NCBI GenBank assembly: GCA_964407665.1
Contig: CAYOWK010000033.1
Span: forward strand, 1 to 48,734
From: CAYOWK01 sp964407665
GTDB taxonomy: Bacteria > Pseudomonadota > Alphaproteobacteria > Caulobacterales > Hyphomonadaceae
DNA: 48,734 bases
Direction: 5' to 3'
Shown here: in pieces, positions 25,060 through 34,121 of the stretch
Numbering within the stretch: position 1 is the stretch's first letter
How the letters are laid out: each line of letters begins with the position of its first letter
The notes under the pieces: generated by a model
Told to the model about the DNA's origin: nothing
What the model saw: the letters and a program-made list of their open reading frames with translations, nothing else
The model's database searches: none
Translations under genes and position numbers: made by a program

Positions 25060-25860
25060 CTATATGGGGGCTCGCCGGGGGCCCGCAACTCTCGCCAGTG
25101 TCAGGACGTCAACCGCCGCCGCACCGCTTCGTTTCAAGGCGCGCGCGCAGGCCTCCACGGTAGCGCCCGTGGTTAACACGTCGTCAACGAGGAGTACGCG
25201 CCGGCCCTTCACCCCGCCGGTGCGATACCACCGGACCTTGAAAGCGCCCTGGACATTGCGGCGGCGCCCGTCCGCCGAGAGCCCCGCCTGGCTGGGGGTC
25301 GACCGGGTCCGGGACAACGCATCCGGACAGACCCGCACGCCGGACTGGCGACCCGTCGCGGCGGCCAGCCAGACCGACTGGTTGAAGCCCCGGCGCACAA
25401 GCCTGACATAGTGGAGCGGGACGGGAACGATCAGATCGGCCTCGGACAGAAGTTCAGCGCCCGCCGTCGCCATCCAGCCGCCGAATGTGGCCAGGCCGTC
25501 GCGGCGGCCCTGATGCTTCAATGCGAGGACAAAATCCCTCGTGGCGTCGCCGTATTCGATGGCGGATCGCGCCCGGTCATAGGCAGGCGGGGAGGCAAGA
25601 CACGCGCCGCAGACCTGGCCGGGATCAACTTCGATTTCGAACGGATGACCGCACCGGTGACAGAGCGCGCCGGTCAGAAACCTGATTCTGGACCATTTTT
25701 CCGGCTCGATCACGCCCGGCCCGGACACCTCACGCCCCGTGGCAAGCGACCGCCGGGGCCAGAAGACGCCCGCCAGCCAGCGTAAAGCGGCAGGATCGCG
25801 CGCTGCGGTCTTACCGCGCCGCTTTCGCGGCGCTACATCTGTCTTCGATGTCCCAGCCAC
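25060..25860 (-). CDS. comF: ComF family phosphoribosyltransferase-like protein
   Basis: A protein of about 266 residues. The C-terminal half is a type I PRTase domain with LLVDDVLTTGATVEAC (about 224-239) and RRGFNQS. The N-terminal zinc-finger region keeps two CxxC pairs (CHRC at 67-70 and CGAC at 84-87). The first CxxC of the family, normally in LFPPRCLACG, reads VFWPRRSLATG here, so that cysteine pair is lost. The family is linked to competence and recombination. No ATG exists before the domain; GTG at 25860 with GGGGAC in front is the best start and overlaps the divergent methyltransferase by 13 nt. The start is uncertain. Confidence 0.85.
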   Translation of the reverse strand: MAGTSKTDVAPRKRRGKTAARDPAALRWLAGVFWPRRSLATGREVSGPGVIEPEKWSRIRFLTGALCHRCGHPFEIEVDPGQVCGACLASPPAYDRARSAIEYGDATRDFVLALKHQGRRDGLATFGGWMATAGAELLSEADLIVPVPLHYVRLVRRGFNQSVWLAAATGRQSGVRVCPDALSRTRSTPSQAGLSADGRRRNVQGAFKVRWYRTGGVKGRRVLLVDDVLTTGATVEACARALKRSGAAAVDVLTLARVAGPRRAPI

Positions 25861-26813
25861 CCAGCGTCCCCACCCCGAAACCCGGTTCGCCCGATTCCCG
25901 CCCGGCCGACCCCATGCGGACGTTCGACCGGTCGCGCCACGCCCGCCGGCGCGCACGCGCGGCGCCGGGCTTCGGGCCCTACTCTTTCCTGAAACAGGCC
26001 GCTGCGGAAGACATTGCCGAACGGACCGGCTCGATCAATCGCCGTTTTGACCGCGTCCTGGACCTGGGCGCCCATAACGGGCTCGCAGGCGCCGCCCTGC
26101 GCGCCTCTGACCCCGGTGGCGAGCAGTTTGGCGAGATCATCGCCTGCGATCTCAGCCCCGCCTTCGCATCGGGCGCGAATTTCGTCGCCGCCGACGAGGA
26201 AGCGCTGCCGTTTGCCCCCGGTTCATTCGATCTGGTGGTGTCGGCCCTGTCGCTGCACTGGACCAATGACCTCCCCGGAGCGCTGATCCAGATCCGGCAC
26301 GCGCTGAAGCCAGACGGCCTGTTCATCGGCGTTCTGGCGGGGGCGCGCACCCTGAGCGAGTTGCGCCAGTCGCTGCTGCAGGCAGAATCCGATCTTCGGG
26401 ACGGCGCCGCCCCCCGCATATCGCCATTTCTGGACGTGATGGACGGCGCCCGGCTGCTTCAGCGGGCAGGCTTTTCCATGCCGGTGGCGGATACGGACGT
26501 ACGGACCGTTCGCTACGGAGACCCATTCCGGCTGTTGGCCGACCTCAAGGGCATGGGTGAGACAGCAGCCTTCGCCTCCGGCTCTCCGCCTTTATCTCGC
26601 GCCGTGCTGATGCGGGGGATGGAGATCTATCGCGAGCGTTTTTCAGACGCCGATGGCAAGGTGCGAGCGACCTTCGAGTTCGTCACCCTGTCCGGCTGGG
26701 CCCCGTCGCCCGACCAGCCGAAACCCAAGCGCCCAGGAAGCGCCACGGTCCGTCTGGCGGACGCGCTGGGGGTGAAAGAGCAGCCGACGGGGGAGAAGCC
26801 AGGGCGAGGGTGA
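25848..26813 (+). CDS. SAM-dependent methyltransferase-fold protein, NDUFAF5-like
   Basis: A 321-residue class I methyltransferase. The glycine loop VLDLGAHNGLAG lies near residues 69-80. IIACDLSP, LPFAPGSFDLVVSALSLHWTNDLP (two parts) and HALKPDGLFIGVLAGARTLSELR follow the bacterial family related to mitochondrial NDUFAF5. NDUFAF5 itself hydroxylates an arginine in a complex I subunit rather than methylating, so a complex I assembly role is possible here. The N-terminal 40 residues are Pro/Arg-rich, and MRTFDRSRHARRRAR may be the true start of the conserved part. It is divergent from comF, the usual alphaproteobacterial arrangement. Confidence 0.82.
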   Translation: MSQPPSVPTPKPGSPDSRPADPMRTFDRSRHARRRARAAPGFGPYSFLKQAAAEDIAERTGSINRRFDRVLDLGAHNGLAGAALRASDPGGEQFGEIIACDLSPAFASGANFVAADEEALPFAPGSFDLVVSALSLHWTNDLPGALIQIRHALKPDGLFIGVLAGARTLSELRQSLLQAESDLRDGAAPRISPFLDVMDGARLLQRAGFSMPVADTDVRTVRYGDPFRLLADLKGMGETAAFASGSPPLSRAVLMRGMEIYRERFSDADGKVRATFEFVTLSGWAPSPDQPKPKRPGSATVRLADALGVKEQPTGEKPGRG

Positions 26814-27150
26814 TGTCACTCTTGAACGAGCTGTCCCTGTGGAACAGAAGTTTCACTTCAATGAGGATCGGCGCCGCGCCCGGCGCTGCGCCTTCTGTCG
26901 GCGCTTGCGCTTGTCTGACTTGGCGTCAGCAAGTGATTGCTTAGCCACCTGGTCCCGCGCCGTCCCCAAGAGTGATCTAATCCAATTCAGACCTGGTGGG
27001 ACCAACATCGCTCATCATCTCCGCGAGGTATTTCGTCCAACCAGCATTGTTGAGAAACTCGCAGCAGTATGTCCAGCGTGCATCACGCTACTGGCGCGTC
27101 AGTCCAGATGCGCAAGATTTCGCGCTAAAGCGTGGGAACGGCAGGTATTC
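26814..27150. other. Intergenic region with possible gene remnant
   Basis: These 337 nt are visibly less GC-rich than the neighbours and hold no intact gene. A 9-bp inverted repeat TCACTCTTG/CAAGAGTGA brackets 26816-26975. Read on the minus strand from about 27130 down to 26983, one frame gives a protein-like stretch (for example FSAKSCASGLTRQ). It then hits a TAG stop and continues with RWTYCCEFLNNAGWTKYLAEM up to a final stop. This looks like the decayed 3' end of a gene, but I do not recognise the family. Confidence 0.35.
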
Positions 27151-27327
27151 TCAGCCGCCCCAGCCTTGCGTGTTCAGAGCCTGGAAGCTGTCGTTGGTCG
27201 AGCCGCCGATCATGGTGGCCCAGCCGATGATCCCGATCACGATGATGGAGCAGATCAAGGCGTACTCGATCGATGTGGCTCCGCGCTGGTCAGCCAGCGC
27301 CGCCCTGATCTTCCGCACGAGCTTCAT
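27151..27327 (-). CDS. Flp/type IVb pilin
   Basis: A 58-residue prepilin. A short basic leader (MKLVRKIRAALADQRG) is followed by the cleavage motif G-ATSIEYAL, with Glu at +5, and a hydrophobic helix ICSIIVIGIIGWATMIGG. This is the Flp-type major pilin pattern processed by the TadV/CpaA peptidase. It ends GWGG. The ATG at 27327 has GGAGCGGCG in front and lies inside the NUDIX gene (38-nt overlap). No tad/cpa assembly genes are in the window, so it is an orphan pilin that would need a remote Tad system. Confidence 0.88.
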   Translation of the reverse strand: MKLVRKIRAALADQRGATSIEYALICSIIVIGIIGWATMIGGSTNDSFQALNTQGWGG

Positions 27328-27766
27328 CGCCGCTCCAGGTCCGATCCCCCGCCCAGACCGCAAACCGCTCGAACAGCGGAATGTCAGCCGCCGGCGCCGG
27401 GTATTGCGCCAGCTCGTCCGCCGCGACCCAGGCAATCGCCTGACCTTCGCGGCCCCGGAAATCTCCATGCCAGCGCCGGCACATGAACACCGGCATCAGC
27501 AGATCGAATGTCTCATAGGGATGCGAAGCAAAGGTGAAAGGATTCAAATCAGACGGATCAAGTTTGACGCCCAGCTCCTCCTCGATCTCTCTTGCGAGAG
27601 CAGATTCAGGGCTTTCTCCAGGTTCAATCTTGCCGCCGGGCAGTTCCCACAGTCCCGCCATGGATTTTCCGGGGGGACGCTGTTGCAGGAGCAGCCGGCC
27701 GTCCTCGCGCACCAGAGCGGCGGCGACGACCAGCACCAGGCGCCGGGCCGTATCGGTCTGGGACAT
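27290..27766 (-). CDS. mutT: NUDIX hydrolase, MutT-like
   Basis: A 158-residue enzyme with a complete Nudix box: GGKIEPGESPESALAREIEEELGV fits G-x5-E-x7-R-E-U-x-E-E-x-G-U (written here over 20 letters only as a pattern; key residues G47, E53, R61, E62, E65, E66). It probably hydrolyses oxidised dGTP (8-oxo-dGTP); substrate is inferred from similarity. The region ELPGGK and the final WVAADELAQYP match MutT. The last dozen residues (EARAEDQGGAG) are unusual and share DNA with the pilin start. It follows argJ by 14 nt, the common argJ-mutT pairing of alphaproteobacteria. Confidence 0.9.
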   Translation of the reverse strand: MSQTDTARRLVLVVAAALVREDGRLLLQQRPPGKSMAGLWELPGGKIEPGESPESALAREIEEELGVKLDPSDLNPFTFASHPYETFDLLMPVFMCRRWHGDFRGREGQAIAWVAADELAQYPAPAADIPLFERFAVWAGDRTWSGDEARAEDQGGAG

Positions 27767-27780
27767 GGTCTGCGCCTCGC

Positions 27781-29034
27781 TCAGGACCGGTAAGCGCCGT
27801 TGATGCGGACGTAACCGTCCGTCAGGTCGCAGGTCCAGAGCCGGGCGGCGCCCGACCCAACCCCGACGTCGACCCGGATCAGGATTTTCGGGCCCTGAAC
27901 AGCGCGGGTGGCCTCTGCTTCCGAATACGTCGACGCCCGGGCGCCCTGCGAGGCGACGAGATGGTCGCCGAAGCGGATCTCGAGGCGGTCGCGGTCAATC
28001 GGCTCGCCCGCCTTGCCCACGGCCATCACCACCCGGCCCCAGTTGGCGTCTCCGGCAGCCAGGGCCGTCTTGACGAGCGGCGAGTTGGCGATCGAGGCGC
28101 CGATGGCGTGCGCCGACTTTGAAGAGACGGCGCCGGTGACCTCGATCTCGACAAGCTTCGAGGCGCCCTCGCCGTCCGCCACCACCTGGATCGCAAGGTC
28201 GAGCAGGACGCGCTCCAGCGCAGCAGCGAAGTCTTCGAGGCGCGGATCATCCGGGTCGTCGATGGGTTCGCCGCCTGCCGCGCCGGTCGCGAACAGAAGC
28301 AGCGTGTCGGACGTCGAGGTGTCGCCGTCCACGGTGATGCAGTTGAAAGTTGTGGCTACGTACCGCGACAGCAGACCCTGCACCGCGCGCGGGCCGAGGT
28401 TGGCGTCCGTGAAGACATAGCAGAGCATCGTCGCCATGTTTGGCGCGATCATGCCCGAGCCCTTGCAGAAGCCAGCGATCGCAACGTTGCGGCGGTTGAG
28501 ATCAGCTACCTCGCCGGCCGCCTTCGCATACGTGTCCGTCGTCCGGATCGTGTTGGCCGCGCGCTCCCAGTCAGGCTCGGCAAGGCCAGGCCAGGCGGCC
28601 TCGACGCCGTCGGCGACGCGGCGGGGCGGCAGCGGTTCGCCGATAACGCCGGTCGCCGAGAGGTAGACTTCGTGCGGCGCGCAGCCCGCCAGAGCGGCTG
28701 CGGTCTTCACGGTCTCCGCGTTCTTGGCGACGCCCGCCGCACCGGTGAAGGCGTTCGAGTTGCCGGCGTTGACGACAAGCACATGCGCGCGCCCGCCGCC
28801 AGCCCCAAGGGCCTCGCGGCACCAGTCGACGTCAGCCGAGCGTGTGAGCGAGGTCGTGAAGACGCCCCCCACCGATGCACCCTGCGGGAAGTGCGCGACC
28901 AGCAGGTCGTTGCGCGATGCACCCTTGTAGAGACCCAATCCGTAAGAGGCGAAATGCACGCCGCCGACTTTCGGCATGTGCGGGAAATGGGCCGGCGCCA
29001 AAGGCGATACCGGCAGGTCGTAACCGCTGCTCAT
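27781..29034 (-). CDS. argJ: Bifunctional glutamate N-acetyltransferase / amino-acid acetyltransferase
   Basis: A 417-residue ArgJ. It transfers the acetyl group from N-acetylornithine to glutamate (arginine biosynthesis, cyclic pathway), and some members also use acetyl-CoA. The self-cleavage motif KGSGMIAPNMATML is present with the Thr nucleophile at T202, so the precursor splits into alpha and beta chains. VNAGNSNAFTG, GDTSTSDT and the C-terminal YVRINGAYRS are conserved. Length is normal. The ATG at 29034 starts 33 nt after the stop of the upstream parvulin gene. Confidence 0.95.
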   Translation of the reverse strand: MSSGYDLPVSPLAPAHFPHMPKVGGVHFASYGLGLYKGASRNDLLVAHFPQGASVGGVFTTSLTRSADVDWCREALGAGGGRAHVLVVNAGNSNAFTGAAGVAKNAETVKTAAALAGCAPHEVYLSATGVIGEPLPPRRVADGVEAAWPGLAEPDWERAANTIRTTDTYAKAAGEVADLNRRNVAIAGFCKGSGMIAPNMATMLCYVFTDANLGPRAVQGLLSRYVATTFNCITVDGDTSTSDTLLLFATGAAGGEPIDDPDDPRLEDFAAALERVLLDLAIQVVADGEGASKLVEIEVTGAVSSKSAHAIGASIANSPLVKTALAAGDANWGRVVMAVGKAGEPIDRDRLEIRFGDHLVASQGARASTYSEAEATRAVQGPKILIRVDVGVGSGAARLWTCDLTDGYVRINGAYRS

Positions 29035-29067
29035 GTCCTGGATTCCGAAGGGCTGGTGCTGGGCTGG

Positions 29068-30138
29068 TTACTGGGACGGGTCGCGGGTTTCGCCGACCGG
29101 GCCGGACAGGCCGGGAGCCGGGGGAACAGCTGTCGCCGCGACGGGCGGCGGCGCATCTGCGGCCTCCCTCGGCGCCTCGGCGTCGAAGGTGGCGGGCAGC
29201 TTTGGCTGTTCGGCTGGCTGGCGCTGCTGGCGGCCTTCCGGCGCGAGCGTGAACGGATCAACGTCCAGCGGGCTGTTCTGCGGAGCGGCCGAGCGGCTGA
29301 TCTTCGCCTTTTGGCGCAGCGACTTCAGCTCTTCGTCTAGCTGCATCATCGTCAGGTGCTGCAGGATAAGGGGGCGCAACTCTTCTATCGAGGGCGGCTG
29401 CTCGGCGCGGCGCTCCTCGACCTTGATGACGTGCCAGCCCTCCTGCGTCTCGAACGCCTTCGAGATACCGCCTGTGGGGGTGGTGCGTAGCGCGCGGGCG
29501 AACTCCGGGGTGGCGTCGTCCTGCTTCATGTAGCCAAGGTCGCCGCCTTCGAGCCGGGTGACTTCATCGGCCGATTTCTGCGAGGCGAGCACAGCGAAAT
29601 CCATGCCCGTCTTCAGCTGGGCGACCACCGCGTCCATCTCTTCTTTCGTGGCGGTCAGGATGTGGCGGATACGGGCCTCCTCGCCCATCTCCATGATGGC
29701 GATCTGCGCGTCATACATCTTGCGGATTGCCGCCTCGTCGATCCGTTCAGCGACCAGGTCGTCGATCAGGATGTTGCCGAGGATGCGGTCGCGTGCGGCG
29801 TCGAGCCGGAGCCTGACCTGCGTATCCTGGTCGAGTTCGCGGACGCGGGCCTCCATCGCCAGAAGCCGCACATCAATGAGCTGGTCGAGCACGCGGTTGA
29901 ACTCCGCACTGTCGACCTCGAGCGCCTCGCCGTTCGCCACCAGCCCCTGGGCTTCCGCCTCCATCTGGACATCCGTGACGTATACCGGCTCGCCGTTTAC
30001 CACAGCGGCAACTGACGAAGAGGTCTCCGTAACGGTTGCCGCCGCTTCAGGCGCCGCAGCGGGCTGGTCGCATCCGGCTGCGAGGGACAGGGCGGCAATC
30101 AGCGCCGCAGCGACACAAAGCTTGGGCTCAAAACGCAT
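29068..30138 (-). CDS. Parvulin-type peptidyl-prolyl isomerase lipoprotein (SurA/PrsA-like)
   Basis: A 356-residue envelope chaperone. A signal peptide ends in the lipobox LAAGC (C23). Then come an Ala-rich linker, a SurA-like N-terminal helical part (VAAVVNGEPVYVTDVQME, LIDVRLLAMEARV), and a rotamase domain with RIRHILTATKEE, FAVLASQKSADE, GGDLGYM and GWHVIKVEERR. It would help fold outer-membrane or secreted proteins. The C-terminal 70 residues are Pro/Ala/Gln-rich and probably disordered. The ATG at 30138 has GGGAG upstream. It is divergent from secA, which fits an export-related neighbourhood. Confidence 0.88.
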   Translation of the reverse strand: MRFEPKLCVAAALIAALSLAAGCDQPAAAPEAAATVTETSSSVAAVVNGEPVYVTDVQMEAEAQGLVANGEALEVDSAEFNRVLDQLIDVRLLAMEARVRELDQDTQVRLRLDAARDRILGNILIDDLVAERIDEAAIRKMYDAQIAIMEMGEEARIRHILTATKEEMDAVVAQLKTGMDFAVLASQKSADEVTRLEGGDLGYMKQDDATPEFARALRTTPTGGISKAFETQEGWHVIKVEERRAEQPPSIEELRPLILQHLTMMQLDEELKSLRQKAKISRSAAPQNSPLDVDPFTLAPEGRQQRQPAEQPKLPATFDAEAPREAADAPPPVAATAVPPAPGLSGPVGETRDPSQ

Positions 30139-30376
30139 CTCAGGCTCCCGGGCCGTGCAGCTGCTGTCACCATCAGCTGCTATTATGCTGAGTCCGGCGT
30201 CCAGTGGTCGGATTGACACCGGGTAGGCTGGTCCTTACGTCTCGGCAATGAGCAGGCTGGGGTTCTGTCCTGCCTGTCGCTGCGCCACCGTGGCCGGAAT
30301 ATACTGGCTGCGGGGCGCGATGAAATACCATTGAGCGCCGCACACGTCGCGGGGCGTTGGCAGCGGATAGTCTGGT

Positions 30377-33130
30377 ATGCTTGGGATCGCCAAGAAAATT
30401 CTGGGGTCCGCAAACGACCGCAAGCTCCGGCCCTACCGGTCCATCGTCCAGAAGATCAACGCCTACGAACCGGTCACCGAGGCCCTTTCGGACGACGCCC
30501 TCCGTCAGCGGACCGTGGAGTTCCGACAGCGAATCGCGAACGGCGCCTCCCTGAACGACGTGCTGCCGGAAGCCTTCGCGACGGTTCGCGAGGCCGCCAA
30601 GCGCACAATCGGCCTGCGGCATTTTGATACCCAGCTGGTCGGCGGCATGGTTCTGCACTCGGGCATGATCGCCGAGATGCGCACCGGCGAAGGCAAGACC
30701 CTTGTCGCTACGGCGCCCGTCTACCTGAACGCCCTCGAGGGCAAGGGCGTCCACGTCATCACCGTCAACGACTATCTCGCCAGCCGCGACGCCGACTGGA
30801 TGGGCCGGATCTATCGCTTCCTCGGACTGAGTGTGGGCAAGATCGTGCATGGGCTGGACGACAACCAGCGCCGCGCCGCCTACGCCTGTGACGTGACGTA
30901 CGGCACCAACAACGAATTCGGCTTCGACTACCTCCGCGACAACATGAAGTACTCGCTGGCCGACATGGTCCAGCGCGGCCACCGGTTCTGCATCGTCGAT
31001 GAGGTCGACTCGATCCTGATCGATGAAAGCCGGACGCCCCTGATCATTTCCGGCCCGACCGACGACCGGTCGGAGCTCTACCAGGCCGTCGACCAGCTGA
31101 TCCCGCGCCTCCAGAAGGAAGACTTCTCGCTGGATGAAAAGGCCCGCTCGGTCGTCTTCAGTGAGGAAGGCAACGAGCACATCGAGGAGCTGATGGTGCA
31201 GGCAGGGCTGCTGGAGGGGTCGCTCTACGATCCGGCCAACATCACCTTCGTCCACCACGCCAACCAGGCGCTCCGCGCCCACAAGCTGTTCCACAAGGAC
31301 AAGGACTACATCGTGAAGGGCGGCGAAGTCGTCCTGATCGACGAGTTCACGGGCCGCATGATGCCGGGCCGCCGCCTGTCCGAGGGCCTGCATCAGGCCA
31401 TCGAGGCGAAGGAACGGACCAGGATCCAGCCGGAAAACCAGACGCTGGCCTCGATTACCTTCCAGAACTACTTCCGCCTCTACGAGAAACTTGGCGGCAT
31501 GACCGGCACGGCCTCGACCGAGGCCTCGGAGTTCGCGGAAATCTACAAGCTGGAAGTGGCGGAGATGCCCACCAACCGGCCTGTGAAGCGGATCGACGAG
31601 GACGATGTCGTCTACCGGACGGCCAAGGAGAAGTACAAGGCGGTCATCGCAGATATCAAGGACTGCGCCCGCCGCAAGCAGCCGGTCCTTGTTGGCACGG
31701 TGTCGATCGAGAAGTCCGAACTTCTGTCCTCGCTGCTGGCCGCCGAGAAAATCCCGCACAAGGTTCTGAACGCCCGTCACCACGAGCAGGAGGCGTTCAT
31801 CGTCTCGCAGGCCGGTGTCCCTGGCGCGGTTACCGTCGCCACCAACATGGCCGGCCGCGGAACTGACATCCAGCTTGGCGGCAACCTCGAAATGCGGATC
31901 GAGGCCGAATTCGAAGAGCGCGCGAAAGAGCTCGGTCGCGACCTGACCGAAGCCGAAGCCAAGGCGCTGAAGTCCGAAATCGAGATCGACGTCGAGGCGA
32001 AGAAGCAGGAGGCGATGGCCGCCGGAGGTCTCTACGTGCTGGGCACCGAGCGCCACGAAAGCCGCCGCATCGACAATCAGCTGCGCGGCCGGACGGGACG
32101 CCAGGGCGACCCGGGCCGCTCCAAGTTCTACATCTGCCTTGAGGACGACCTGCTCCGCATCTTCGCGGCCGAGCGTCTGGACTCGATCATGCGCAGCCTC
32201 GGCATCAAGGAAGACGAGGCGATCACCCACAAGTGGATGAACAAGGCGCTCGAGACCTCGCAAAAGCGCGTCGAGCAGCGCAACTTCGACATCCGCAAGA
32301 ACCTTCTGAAGTACGACAACGTCATCAACGACCAGCGCAAGGTCGTGTTCGAGCAGCGCATCGAATTCATGCGCGCCCGTGACGTGGCCGAGACCGTGCG
32401 CGACATGCGCCATCGCACGATCGAGGACATGGTCCTCCGTCACATGCCGGAGAAGGCATACGCCGAGCAGTGGAACATCGCCGAGCTGACGGAGGAAGTT
32501 ATCGACACCCTTGGCCTCGCCGCTCCGGTGAAGGAGTGGGCCGCCGAGGAAGGCTCGGGCCACGAGGAAGTCTCCCAGAAGGTGGTCGCCGCCGCCGACG
32601 ACATCTACGCGCGCAAGGCCGCGCAGGTCGGCGAGGAGCGCATGCGCTGGCTGGAGAAACAGATCCTGCTGCAGGAGCTGGACAACCGCTGGCGCGAGCA
32701 TCTCTCGCACCTCGACCAGCTGCGTTCGGTCATCCACCTGCGCGGCTATGCGCAGCGCGATCCGCTGAACGAGTTCAAGTCTGAAGCCTTCTCGCTGTTC
32801 GAGGCGCTGCTGAACGATCTCCGCCGCGGCGTCACGCGGCTTCTGATGCGTGGACAGTTCGTGACCGAGCAGCAGGCTCCCCCCACCGCAATCGGCGGCG
32901 GCGGCGGATCGGCGCCTCCCTCCGAGCCGGCAACGTCGGCGGCCTCGGCCGCGCCGGATGTCCAGTCTGCGCAGCCCGTGCAGCAGGCCACCCCCCCCGT
33001 CAGCCGGCCGGAACAGAGAAGCGAGCTGGCGTGGTCTTCGACCCCGCGCAATTCGCCCTGCCCCTGCGGCTCAGGCAAGCGGTTCAAGAGCTGCCATGGC
33101 GACGTTTCGTCCGCCGCCGCGCAGGCCTGA
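30377..33130 (+). CDS. secA: Preprotein translocase ATPase SecA
   Basis: A 917-residue motor of the Sec export system. It has Walker A RTGEGKTLVA (GEGKT 104-108), the DEAD-type box VDEVDSILIDE, the preprotein cross-linking domain, NMAGRGTDIQLGG (second nucleotide fold), and the C-terminal zinc-binding SEC-C motif PCPCGSGKRFKSCHG. That motif binds SecB and lipids. A Pro/Ala/Gln-rich linker of about 50 residues precedes the zinc motif, common in alphaproteobacteria. The ATG at 30377 starts MLGIAKKILGSANDRKL, the normal family start; the ribosome site is weak. Confidence 0.97.
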   Translation: MLGIAKKILGSANDRKLRPYRSIVQKINAYEPVTEALSDDALRQRTVEFRQRIANGASLNDVLPEAFATVREAAKRTIGLRHFDTQLVGGMVLHSGMIAEMRTGEGKTLVATAPVYLNALEGKGVHVITVNDYLASRDADWMGRIYRFLGLSVGKIVHGLDDNQRRAAYACDVTYGTNNEFGFDYLRDNMKYSLADMVQRGHRFCIVDEVDSILIDESRTPLIISGPTDDRSELYQAVDQLIPRLQKEDFSLDEKARSVVFSEEGNEHIEELMVQAGLLEGSLYDPANITFVHHANQALRAHKLFHKDKDYIVKGGEVVLIDEFTGRMMPGRRLSEGLHQAIEAKERTRIQPENQTLASITFQNYFRLYEKLGGMTGTASTEASEFAEIYKLEVAEMPTNRPVKRIDEDDVVYRTAKEKYKAVIADIKDCARRKQPVLVGTVSIEKSELLSSLLAAEKIPHKVLNARHHEQEAFIVSQAGVPGAVTVATNMAGRGTDIQLGGNLEMRIEAEFEERAKELGRDLTEAEAKALKSEIEIDVEAKKQEAMAAGGLYVLGTERHESRRIDNQLRGRTGRQGDPGRSKFYICLEDDLLRIFAAERLDSIMRSLGIKEDEAITHKWMNKALETSQKRVEQRNFDIRKNLLKYDNVINDQRKVVFEQRIEFMRARDVAETVRDMRHRTIEDMVLRHMPEKAYAEQWNIAELTEEVIDTLGLAAPVKEWAAEEGSGHEEVSQKVVAAADDIYARKAAQVGEERMRWLEKQILLQELDNRWREHLSHLDQLRSVIHLRGYAQRDPLNEFKSEAFSLFEALLNDLRRGVTRLLMRGQFVTEQQAPPTAIGGGGGSAPPSEPATSAASAAPDVQSAQPVQQATPPVSRPEQRSELAWSSTPRNSPCPCGSGKRFKSCHGDVSSAAAQA

Positions 33131-33269
33131 TCGAGCCATCGGCTGACTGTCAGCTGACGGCGGATTCTTGGCTCGCCTGCCTTATCCTCGACAGGATTCC
33201 GCAGCGGTATGCTGCACATGAGCGGCTGCGTGTGCGGCTCGCAATGCTGTCGAGTTGAGTGAAACCTCC

Positions 33270-34028
33270 ATGATGCCAAGTGCCGCCATTCTTGTCGCCG
33301 GATCGCTCGCGGCGTGGTCCGGTCAGGCCGGGGCGCAGGAGACTGTCAAGACAGGCTGGTCCGGAGAAGGATCGTTCGGCGCGGGCTTCACCACCGGCAA
33401 CACCGACACATCAGACTACAATGCGGGCGTGAAGCTGGCGCATCGCGGCGCGAAATGGGCCCAGGCCGGCGAGTTCGCAGCCGAGTACGGCGAGACCGAT
33501 CACGTCGAGAGCAAGAACCGGCTGCGCGCCGCAGGACAGGTCGATCGCTTCCACAGCGAACGGGCGTCGGCCTATGGCCGCGTGACATGGGACCGCGATG
33601 AGTTCTCGGGGTTCGAGAACCGCTACTTCTTTGGCCTGGGCGCCGCCTACAAGGTGGTGATGGCCGAGGCCACGAACTGGACGCTGCAGGGCGGCCCGGC
33701 CTTTCGCATCGACGAGATCCGTGAACAGACGACGACCGGGATTCCGCCGGAGGTGCTGGCGCCGTCGACAGAGGAGTCGTTCGGCGCGGCGCTGGGCTCG
33801 CGCTTCAAGCACCGGCTGAACCCGTATGTGGAAATCACGGACGACTCGGACGTGACCTACTCGCCGACATCGACACGCCTCACCAACAGCCTCGCCCTCA
33901 ATTTCAAGCTGATCGACGGCCTGTCGGCGCGCCTGTCCTACGATATCAACCACGACACCAATCCGCCGGACGGCTTCGAGGCGACCGATACGGCCACGCG
34001 CTTCTCGGTGGTGTACAAGCTGGATTGA
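33270..34028 (+). CDS. DUF481 family outer-membrane beta-barrel protein
   Basis: A 252-residue protein with a signal peptide (cleavage after GQAGA). The mature part alternates strands as in DUF481/YdiY 'salt-induced' barrels: GSFGAGFTTGNTDTSDYNAG, NRLRAAGQVDRFHSERASAYG, FENRYFFGLGAAYKV and LSARLSYDINHDTNPPDGFE. The final residue pattern VVYKLD is weakly like an outer-membrane insertion signal. Function is unknown beyond a probable outer-membrane location. The ATG at 33270 is chosen over a TTG at 33255. Confidence 0.85.
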   Translation: MMPSAAILVAGSLAAWSGQAGAQETVKTGWSGEGSFGAGFTTGNTDTSDYNAGVKLAHRGAKWAQAGEFAAEYGETDHVESKNRLRAAGQVDRFHSERASAYGRVTWDRDEFSGFENRYFFGLGAAYKVVMAEATNWTLQGGPAFRIDEIREQTTTGIPPEVLAPSTEESFGAALGSRFKHRLNPYVEITDDSDVTYSPTSTRLTNSLALNFKLIDGLSARLSYDINHDTNPPDGFEATDTATRFSVVYKLD

Positions 34029-34067
34029 GGGCGGCGCTTACTCGAAAAGCCTGAATGGTTCACTCCG

Positions 34068-34096
34068 GTCATCCCGGCGTGCGCCGGGACGAGCGG
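34068..34096. repeat. Short GC-rich palindromic repeat
   Basis: Between the convergent DUF481 and accA genes lies CCCGGCG-TG-CGCCGGG (34073-34088) within tcatcccggcgtgcgccggga. This is a dispersed hairpin type common in proteobacterial intergenic regions and similar in shape to module M2 of the large mosaics. It may serve as a shared terminator-like structure. Confidence 0.6.
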
Positions 34097-34121
34097 GATG
34101 TAGCTTTCCGGACTTTCGCGC

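Noticed and set aside
30173..32737. An 854-codon frame antisense to secA
   Set aside because: It is the complement of strongly conserved secA coding sequence; GC-rich codon bias leaves antisense frames open.
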